Assembly (NCBI GenBank): GCA_920105625.2
Contig: OV050032.1
Span: 135,513,897-135,577,896 of the forward strand
Reading direction: 5' to 3'
DNA from: Clusia tigrina
Taxonomy: Eukaryota > Arthropoda > Insecta > Diptera > Clusiidae
Length of the DNA stretch: 64,000 nt
In this document: one piece after another, positions 55,886 to 64,000 of the stretch
How positions within the stretch are numbered: position 1 is the stretch's first letter
How the letters are laid out: each line of letters opens with the position of its first letter
Notes under the pieces: generated by a model
Databases searched by the model: none
Seen by the model: the letters and a program-made list of their open reading frames with translations, nothing else
What the model was told of the DNA's origin: nothing
Position numbers and translations under genes: made by a program

Positions 55886-56549
55886 ATGAATACAAGAACA
55901 AAAGCCGTGTCTGAGGCAGTCTTGTCCAATGAAACCCCGCAACCACTTGTTGTTGCTGCGGACTATCCGAACACCATCCTGACTAGAGAGGAGCTGACTA
56001 GTGTTGAGCAGATGTTGCTTGAGAGGCTGGTTGATCAGTTGACCAAAGAATTCTCCTTCGATGGTATTCACTTCAAGCCTGGCTTCCTGAGCATCGACTG
56101 CTCTTCGACGGACTCGGTGGAATGGCTGAAAGTGGTCGTGACGCAGCTTTAAAGTGAGAGAGGGCGTCAGTTTGCTCCCCAAAGTGGGATACAACATCCC
56201 ACAATCACACACAGTCTTCCTCTTCCTCCCTCGTAGTAGTGGACAAGAGGTAACTGTGTCACTAAAGATTCTCTCCAGCAAAAATATTGGGCTGAACACC
56301 AATTTCTGGAGAGTATGGAGGTGCAAGGACGAGGGCAACGGACAGTTGTTGTCCGTAGAAATAGATGATGGGTCCATGCAATTAATAAAGAGCTCGGGAT
56401 ATGCGTTGTACTACCGATTTAGCAAAATCAAAGTCGGTTGTTCCAAACGTACTCAGGAAATGCCCAAGGCAGAGGAAGTAAAGGAGACAAACATCCCACT
56501 TCTGTCAGAAGTAACTACGAGTAGTAGGCTTCCCCCAGCTGAACCGTAG
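55886..56549 (+). pseudogene. D1 ORF1 with DUF4780-like domain
   Basis: ATG at 55886 (MNTRTKAVSEAV). DUF4780-like sequence: FDGIHFKPGFLSIDC and VEWLKVVVTQL, then a TAA at 56150-56152 caused by a frameshift. Coding resumes at once in the next frame with VSLLPKVGYNIPQSH, FLFLPRSSGQEVT, NFWRVWRCKDEGNGQLL and YALYYRFSKIKVG, ending at 56549. The domain is otherwise complete and parallels family C ORF1. Role inferred as element RNA binding. Confidence 0.78.
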
Positions 56550-56695
56550 ACTGTGGCCCTGGAAATCTCTTCCAGGGCCCCCAGTGTTGAAATAGGGGCT
56601 GAGGCCGCATACTGTCCTTCACTGGTACACAGTCTGGAGGATGTCTCTATGGACGAGGAGGACGAAGATGGGAATAACACCATCCCGTCACAACG

Positions 56696-59600
56696 TGAAA
56701 GTGGCTCAGGCAAACATCCATCCAGCCAGAGCAGCCTCGGCGGGAGGGTGTTTGCCAACAACATGGGGCTGGCCTTCATTCAAGAGCCATGGTGTTACAA
56801 AGGTCAAATTAGGGGCCTTTCTAGTAAGTTTAGAAAGGTAATATGGGATGCCAATGCTGACATTCCCCGCACCTGTATCCTGATTAGAAATGATATTAAC
56901 TACTTTTGTCTTTCAGAATTCATGTCGGAAGACACCCATCATGGTAAAGTACATAGATGATGTGGTCTCTCGCGACATAGTCGTTGCATCGGCCAACTTT
57001 CCGGGAGATATGAATGACATCCCGGAAGAAGTCTATAAGCTGGCGAGGTATTGCCTATCCAAAAAGATTCCACTTTTGGTGGGCTGTGACTCAAACGCAC
57101 ACAATACAATCTGGGGTAGCAGTGACACCAATAAACGGGGTGAGTCAGTTCTAGAATTTTTATTATCACTTAATTTTTATATATTGAATAAGGGGAACAC
57201 ACCCAATGTACAATGAACACACCCAATATAATTAGGGAGGAAGTTCTTGATCTGACTTTCTGTAGTCCAGAGCTAACTGATATTGTTAACAATTGGAAAG
57301 TTTCGGACGAACCCTCTCTGTCGGACCACAGTATAATTGAGTTCGATATAGGAGGTGTCGTCACAAAAACGGCAGGTTTTACAAATCTTAGGTATACTAA
57401 CGGGGAATTCTTCGATAGTTCAGTGCATTCACTGCTCTCATCCTCAAACATCCAAGGAATATATAAAAATCCGGGGGAGCTAGAGGAGGGTGTCAATGAG
57501 CTGAATGAAATCATTTCCGAATCCTATGTTTTATCTTGTCCTCTAAGAACCAAGAAAAACAGCAGGAATGTTCCTTGGTCTGTCTACTAGACGTACTAAG
57601 GTGCGTAGGCTATTCAATCTAGCTAAGCGAACGGGGGACTGGCAAGAATATAAAAAAGAGTTGAGAATCTATAACAAAGAGATCAGAAAAGCCAAAAAGA
57701 CTAGCTTTAGATACTTGTGTGAAAGTGTAGAATCGACTCCTGAAGTAGCACGACTCCATAGAGCTCTTGCGAAAAACAAAGTCGATTTAAAGCTGGCATT
57801 GAAATCTGAGGATGGGACATTCACGGCAAATGAAGAGGATCGCACTTTCCTTTTGCCGCGTGTGCTCTTTCCTGGAAGCTCGATCCAGTTACCGCCATCT
57901 TTGCAGATGGATGCTCCTCCTAGAAGAGCAAGCAAGATTGGCTGGAAGGTGGCCAAAGAAATTATAACTACTGAGAGGTTTAGATGGGCCATCAGCTCTT
58001 TTCAGCCATATAAATCGCCGGGTGCGGATGGTATTTTCCCGATCCTTCTCCAAAGGAGTGGTGAGGCACTGATTCCGCGCCTGGTAAATATTATTAGGGC
58101 AAGACTTGCTTTTGGGTACATACTGGAGGCATAGCGCACAGCTAAATTGGTATTTATCCTCAAGGTAGGCAAGAAGGATATGGCCCATCCCAAATCCTTC
58201 AGGCCTATCAGTTTGACATCCTTTGTACTAAAAGCAATGGAGAAAATAGTTAATATACATCTCCTTGAGACCGTATTGAAAAGGGAGCCTTTACTTCCTT
58301 GTCAATTTGCATATATTGCGGGAAAATCGACTGAAACCGCACTATACCATCTGACCGATTTTATTCAGGCAGCACTGGATAAAAAAGAAATAGCACTTTG
58401 TGTATTTCTCGATATTGAGGGGGCTTTTGACAACACTCCTCATGAATATAAGATTAGGGCTCTTAACAATAGAGGAATAGATAATACCACTTCCAATTGG
58501 ATACGAGCTTTACTCAAGAGTAGACTGACTGAAGCTTAAGCATGTAACAAAAAGTCAAAGTCAATAAAGGATGTCCGCAGGGTGAGGTATTATCATCCAT
58601 TTTGTGGAGCATTGTATTTGATGATATTCTGGTAAAAATCACAAATCTAGGCATATCATGTCAAGGACATGCGGACGATATTGTGATAATAGCTAGAGGA
58701 AAATCTGAATCCATTTTTTGTCATATTATCCAGAGGGGCTTATTAGCAGCTAGGGAATGGTGCAGGGGAACAGGATTGAAAATCAATGCCTCAAAGACCA
58801 CCATTGTGCCGTTCAATAGAAAAAGATCTCTACCATATATGAAACCTATTCTTCTAAATGGTACACAGGTCGATATTAGCTCTGATACCAAATACCTCGG
58901 AGTAATTTTCAACAAAAAGTTATTGTGGAAGGCTCATCTGTAAATCTTGGGGATATAACCCAAAAATCGTTCGCTGGATGTATACAATGATGGTGAGACC
59001 AATCATCACCTATGGTTCTATTGCCTGGTCAAATAGAGTCAGACCTAAGATAGCGAAATCTGCATTAAGTAAAGTACAACGCCTTGCCTGCCTTGTTATC
59101 ACTGGAGCTATGCGCACCTGCCCAACAGCAGCAATGGAAGTTATACTAGATATAACACCCTTACATCTAGTAATTCAAGACTCTGCTAAGAAATCTCTTA
59201 CCAGAATACAAGAAATTATTTCGAGAGAATCAAATTACACCCAAAATATATGGGGTAAAAATTCTACTCAAGAATACGGTATACTAAAATCTCACAAGGA
59301 TTTTATGCCAAGAAAATTCAATTTTGCACACAAATACTGTACGATGATGAGTTGCAAAAAAGAATGGAAAGGTCTAACTGAGATGTATAAAATTAGAGAA
59401 AATTCCCTCTTATGGTATACTGACGGTTCTAAGACAATGGACGGAACTGGGGCAGGAGTATTTGGGCCTAGAACCAACTACTGGGAACCAATGGGTTCTT
59501 TTCCAAGCATTTTTCAAGCGGAAATTCACGCTATTGAAAGATGTGCCCAGATCAACATTGACAGGAAGTATCGGGGGAAAACATCGTGATACTATCTGAT

Positions 59601-60145
59601 AGTCAAGCAGCACTCAAGAGTCTGAGCTCACCCTTAGTGAGGTCTAAATTTGTGTGGGACTGTATTGGGAAGCTAAACTAACTGGGCAGTATGAATAAGT
59701 TATCTCTAATGTGGGCTGCGGCCTCTCACTTCAACGGCCCTGAACCCTTCTGAGAACAATCATCCAATACCATTGGAGGTCTGCTGAAGAAATGTACAGA
59801 TGCAAAACGAAGTTAAACCTGGAAAACTCTTCCGGGATTAAAAGAGCTAAGGAGTTAATAAATATGCCTAGGTGTAAATTAAGAATCATCACAGGCATTT
59901 TAAGCGGACATTGTAGACTCAACTACCATTTGAACAAGTTGGGTATATCTTCAGATGCCATCTGTCGATTCTGTGGAGAAAGTGACCAAACCTCACTGCA
60001 CCTGGTCACAGACTGCGGACCATTGGCACACAAAAGACACAGGTGTTTTGGAGAATATATCTTGGATATGAGCAAGAAACCTCATCTTGATTGCTCCAAA
60101 ATATATGAATTCCTGGCGGAAATTAACCTGACAGAAGATTTATAG
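56696..60145 (+). pseudogene. D1 ORF2: endonuclease, RT, RNase H
   Basis: The start codon region kept in D2 is lost by a net 21-bp deletion near 56696. Endonuclease: VAQANIH, FIQEPWCYKGQ, VVASANFPGD, LVGCDSNAHNTIWGS, EVLDLTFCS, LSDHSIIEF. A short tandem duplication near 57199-57235 shifts the frame. Linker and RT: RRLFNLAKRTGDW, YKSPGADGIFP, FRPISLTSFVLKAME, AGKSTETALYHL, FLDIEGAFDNT, GCPQGEVLSS, then GHADDIVIIA where Tyr of YADD is His. RNase H: WYTDGSKTMDGTGAG, QAEIHAIER, LSDSQAALKS. C-terminal CRFCGESDQTSLHLVTDC. At least six disruptions. Confidence 0.88.
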
Positions 60146-60464
60146 ATAAGACTATCCTCATCTTCCTAATTGTTTTACCTTTTTATTTGTTAATTTTATT
60201 TTATTGTATTTTTAAATTTTTCCTTTTATTCTCTTCAACTACACTCCTCGGCGTCGTGTTTTCCACTGACTGCCTTCTCTCCTTCGCTCTCCAAAATAAG
60301 CCCACCTCGCAATCCGACATACTTTCAAGAAAGAGCAATATCGCACTCACTCTGTTGCATCTCTTCTGTGCTCCTCGTCCGTCACACGTCTCTCTCCCGC
60401 GCGAGAACACTAATAAATAGGGGCATCACAATAGATCTTTGAGGTCGCAGTGTATAACACCCCC
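60146..60464 (+). other. 3' UTR of D1 with conserved terminal fold
   Basis: About 320 bases: a T-rich part (60160-60240), a pyrimidine-rich part, then the terminal fold at 60420-60464 (GGGG, ATAGATC, loop TTTGA, GGTCGCAG, CCCC), matching the layout of family C. AATAAA at 60411-60416 precedes it. Confidence 0.65.
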
Positions 60465-60590
60465 AAATATATCTATCTATCTATCTACTCATTTCTGAAA
60501 CTCATCTTACTCTGAATTACAATTCTAAAATAAAAGACTATAAGTTCTACAAAACGTTGCATCCGGATGGCAGAGCTCGAGGTGGGACAG
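60465..60590. other. Spacer between D1 and D2 with a TATC microsatellite
   Basis: (TATC)n of about 5 units at 60469-60487, then unassigned AT-rich sequence and a short GC-rich word (CGGATGGCAGAGCTCGAGG, 60562-60580) directly before D2. No gene. Confidence 0.6.
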
Positions 60591-61123
60591 GCTTGAGAGG
60601 CTGGTTGATCAGTTGACCAAAGAATTCTCCTTCGATGGTATTCACTTCAAGCCTGGCTTCCTGAGCATCGACTGCTCTTCGACGGACTCGGTGGAATGGC
60701 TGAAAGTGGTCGTGACGCAGCTTTAAAGTGAGAGAGGGCGTCAGTTTGCTCCCCAAAGTGGGATACAACATCCCACAATCACACACAGTCTTCCTCTTCC
60801 TCCCTCGTAGTAGTGGACAAGAGGTAACTGTGTCACTAAAGATTCTCTCCAGCAAAAATATTGGGCTGAACACCAATTTCTGGAGAGTATGGAGGTGCAA
60901 GGACGAGGGCAACGGACAGTTGTTGTCCGTAGAAATAGATGATGGGTCCATGCAATTAATAAAGAGCTCGGGATATGCGTTGTACTACCGATTTAGCAAA
61001 ATCAAAGTCGGTTGTTCCAAACGTACTCAGGAAATGCCCAAGGCAGAGGAAGTAAAGGAGACAAACATCCCACTTCTGTCAGAAGTAACTACGAGTAGTA
61101 GGCTTCCCCCAGCTGAACCGTAG
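60591..61123 (+). pseudogene. D2 ORF1 (partial)
   Basis: Begins at the truncation point within the DUF4780-like domain (LVDQLTKEFSFDGIHFKPG), has the same TAA after VVVTQL and the same shifted continuation (VSLLPKVGYNIPQSH) as D1, ending at 61123. The N-terminal 45 or so codons are missing. Confidence 0.78.
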
Positions 61124-61280
61124 ACTGTGGCCCTGGAAATCTCTTCCAGGGCCCCCAGTGTTGAAATAGGGGCTGAGGCCGCATACTGTCCTTCACTGGT
61201 ACACAGTCTGGAGGATGTCTCTATGGACGAGGAGGACGAAGATGGGAATAACACCATCCCGTCACAACCTGTTCCATAAG

Positions 61281-64000
61281 ATGACGAGACTGAAAGTGGC
61301 TCAGGCAAACATCCATCCAGCCAGAGCAGCCTCGGCGGGAGGGTGTTTGCCAACAACATGGGGTTGGCCTTCATTCAAGAGCCATGGTGTTACAAAGGTC
61401 AAATTAGGGGCCTTTCTAGTAAGTTTAGAAAGGTAATATGGGATGCCAATGCTGACATTCCCCGCACCTGTATCCTGATTAGAAATGATATTAACTACTT
61501 TTGTCTTTCAGAATTCATGTCGGAAGACACCCATCATGGTAAAGTACATAGATGATGTGGTCTCTCGCGACATAGTCGTTGCATCGGCCAACTTTCCGGG
61601 AGATATGAATGACATCCCGGAAGAAGTCTATAAGCTGGCGAGGTATTGCCTATCCAAAAAGATTCCACTTTTGGTGGGCTGTGACTCAAACGCACACAAT
61701 ACAATCTGGGGTAGCAGTGACACCAATAAACGGGGTGAGTCAGTTCTAGAATTTTTATTATCACTTAATTTTTATATATTGAATAAGGGGAACACACCCA
61801 ATGTACAATGAACACACCCAATATAATTAGGGAGGAAGTTCTTGATCTGACTTTCTGTAGTCCAGAGCTAACTGATATTGTTAACAATTGGAAAGTTTCG
61901 GACGAACCCTCTCTGTCGGACCACAGTATAATTGAGTTCGATATAGGAGGTGTCGTCACAAAAACGGTAGGTTTTACAAATCTTAGGTATACTAACGGGG
62001 AATTCTTCGATAGTTCAGTGCATTCACTGCTCTCATCCTCAAACATCCAAGGAATATATAAAAATCCGGGGGAGCTAGAGGAGGGTGTCAATGAGCTGAA
62101 TGAAATCATTTCCGAATCCTATGTTTTATCTTGTCCTCTAAGAACCAAGAAAAACAGCAGGAATGTTCCTTGGTCTGTCTACTAGACGTACTAAGGTGCG
62201 TAGGCTATTCAATCTAGCTAAGCGAACGGGGGACTGGCAAGAATATAAAAAAGAGTTGAGAATCTATAACAAAGAGATCAGAAAAGCCAAAAAGACTAGC
62301 TTTAGATACTTGTGTGAAAGTGTAGAATCGACTCCTGAAGTAGCACGACTCCATAGAGCTCTTGCGAAAAACAAAGTCGATTTAAAGCTGGCATTGAAAT
62401 CTGAGGATGGGACATTCACGGCAAATGAAGAGGATCGCACTTTCCTTTTGCCGCGTGTGCTCTTTCCTGGAAGCTCGATCCAGTTACCGCCATCTTTGCA
62501 GATGGATGCTCCTCCTAGAAGAGCAAGCAAGATTGGCTGGAAGGTGGCCAAAGAAATTATAACTACTGAGAGGTTTAGATGGGCCATCAGCTCTTTTCAG
62601 CCATATAAATCGCCGGGTGCGGATGGTATTTTCCCGATCCTTCTCCAAAGGAGTGGTGAGGCACTGATTCCGCGCCTGGTAAATATTATTAGGGCAAGAC
62701 TTGCTTTTGGGTACATACTGGAGGCATAGCGCACAGCTAAATTGGTATTTATCCTCAAGGTAGGCAAGAAGGATATGGCCCATCCCAAATCCTTCAGGCC
62801 TATCAGTTTGACATCCTTTGTACTAAAAGCAATGGAGAAAATAGTTAATATACATCTCCTTGAGACCGTATTGAAAAGGGAGCCTTTACTTCCTTGTCAA
62901 TTTGCATATATTGCGGGAAAATCGACTGAAACCGCACTATACCATCTGACCGATTTTATTCAGGCAGCACTGGATAAAAAAGAAATAGCACTTTGTGTAT
63001 TTCTCGATATTGAGGGGGCTTTTGACAACACTCCTCATGAATATAAGATTAGGGCTCTTAACAATAGAGGAATAGATAATACCACTTCCAATTGGATACG
63101 AGCTTTACTCAAGAGTAGACTGACTGAAGCTTAAGCATGTAACAAAAAGTCAAAGTCAATAAAGGATGTCCGCAGGGTGAGGTATTATCATCCATTTTGT
63201 GGAGCATTGTATTTGATGATATTCTGGTAAAAATCACAAATCTAGGCATATCATGTCAAGGACATGCGGACGATATTGTGATAATAGCTAGAGGAAAATC
63301 TGAATCCATTTTTTGTCATATTATCCAGAGGGGCTTATTAGCAGCTAGGGAATGGTGCAGGGGAACAGGATTGAAAATCAATGCCTCAAAGACCACCATT
63401 GTGCCGTTCAATAGAAAAAGATCTCTACCATATATGAAACCTATTCTTCTAAATGGTACACAGGTCGATATTAGCTCTGATACCAAATACCTCGGAGTAA
63501 TTTTCAACAAAAAGTTATTGTGGAAGGCTCATCTGTAAATCTTGGGGATATAACCCAAAAATCGTTCGCTGGATGTATACAATGATGGTGAGACCAATCA
63601 TCACCTATGGTTCTATTGCCTGGTCAAATAGAGTCAGACCTAAGATAGCGAAATCTGCATTAAGTAAAGTACAACGCCTTGCCTGCCTTGTTATCACTGG
63701 AGCTATGCGCACCTGCCCAACAGCAGCAATGGAAGTTATACTAGATATAACACCCTTACATCTAGTAATTCAAGACTCTGCTAAGAAATCTCTTACCAGA
63801 ATACAAGAAATTATTTCGAGAGAATCAAATTACACCCAAAATATATGGGGTAAAAATTCTACTCAAGAATACGGTATACTAAAATCTCACAAGGATTTTA
63901 TGCCAAGAAAATTCAATTTTGCACACAAATACAGTACGATGATGAGTTGCAAAAAAGAATGGAAAGGTCTAACTGAGATGTATAAAATTAGAGAAAATTC
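61281..64000 (+). pseudogene. D2 ORF2 (partial, runs off window)
   Basis: Retains an ATG at 61281 (MTRLKVAQANIHPARA) that D1 lacks. All downstream landmarks and lesions match D1: frameshift before FANNMGLAFIQEPW, the same short tandem duplication near 61794-61830, stop after FGYILEA (62729), stop after SRLTEA (63134), GHADDIVIIA, and a stop near 63538. Ends at the window edge in the KEWKGLTEMYKIREN segment that precedes RNase H. Confidence 0.87.

Larger units (their letters stand above)
55720..60464 (+). mobile_element. LOA-like non-LTR retrotransposon D1
   Basis: Plus-strand element with ORF1 (DUF4780-like), ORF2 (endonuclease, RT with an altered YADD, RNase H, C-terminal knuckle) and a 3' UTR ending in the fold shared with family C, followed by a TATC microsatellite. 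The 5' limit is approximate. A second direct copy, D2, starts 127 bases after its end. Several stops and frameshifts, all but one length change shared with D2. Confidence 0.88.
60591..64000 (+). mobile_element. LOA-like non-LTR retrotransposon D2 (5'-truncated, runs off window)
   Basis: Direct copy of D1 from GCTTGAGAGGCTGG (D1 56017). The offset is 4574 up to the ORF2 start, then 4595. Starts inside ORF1, so it is truncated. Sequence is almost identical to D1: only a handful of substitutions noticed (for example Val for Ala near 61968, T to A near 63932) and 21 extra bases near 61268. Continues past 64000 within the segment before RNase H. Confidence 0.9.

Noticed and set aside
60201..60420. 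Open frames in the D1 3' UTR as a small gene
   Set aside because: They overlap on both strands, have biased composition and no recognisable motif.

Overview
The window looks like repeat-dense chromatin of an insect, most likely a higher fly. It is an almost continuous stack of nested, mostly dead transposable elements, and I recognise no host protein gene, rRNA gene or functional tRNA gene. The dipteran assignment is inferred from the mixture present: Ty3/gypsy elements (one mdg3-like), an env-bearing errantivirus-type gypsy element, Bel-Pao, Tc1/mariner, a Jockey-clade element and several non-LTR elements of the LOA/R1/I type whose ORF2 carries an RNase H domain. Family and clade names come from motif recognition only; no database search was run.

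Layout. 1-1860: 5' part of a minus-strand LOA-like element (family E) running off the left edge. 2389-17090: a decayed plus-strand Bel-Pao element (gag, protease, RT, RNase H, integrase remnants). Its gag is split by a minus-strand LOA-like element A1 (3114-13088). A1 is itself split in its RNase H domain by a complete gypsy element G1 (4019-8750, two LTRs, TATA target duplication). The Bel RT is split by a deleted Tc1/mariner element (14877-15619). About 17480-29890: a minus-strand gypsy element G2, interrupted by LOA-like family B (18224-22224, 9-bp target duplication) and by a Jockey-like element (24341-27990). 30516-42280: an errantivirus-type element with 5' LTR, structured leader, gag, pol and env. 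Its env is interrupted by LOA-like family C (37477-41472, 9-bp target duplication) and then broken by A2 (42280-44384), a second, 5'-truncated copy of family A.

44397-55623 is an 11.2-kb inverted repeat. Two nearly identical copies of a decayed gypsy-type element (G3) lie head to head around an uninterrupted 818-bp (AT)n tract. The arms differ by a net 161-bp deletion, a 6-bp indel, a few substitutions and AT-tract length. 55720-64000 holds two direct copies (D1, and D2 truncated at both window edge and 5' end) of another LOA-like family that share the same inactivating lesions.

Insertion order can be read from the nesting: Bel before A1 before G1; G2 before B and Jockey; errantivirus before C and A2. 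The best-preserved coding regions are the 760-codon RT/RNase H/integrase frame of G1 and the endonuclease frame of A1. Every element has stops, frameshifts or deletions, so none looks autonomous as it stands. The density of antisense and sense transposon fragments, including an errantivirus, would fit a piRNA-cluster-like or heterochromatic locus; that is inference.
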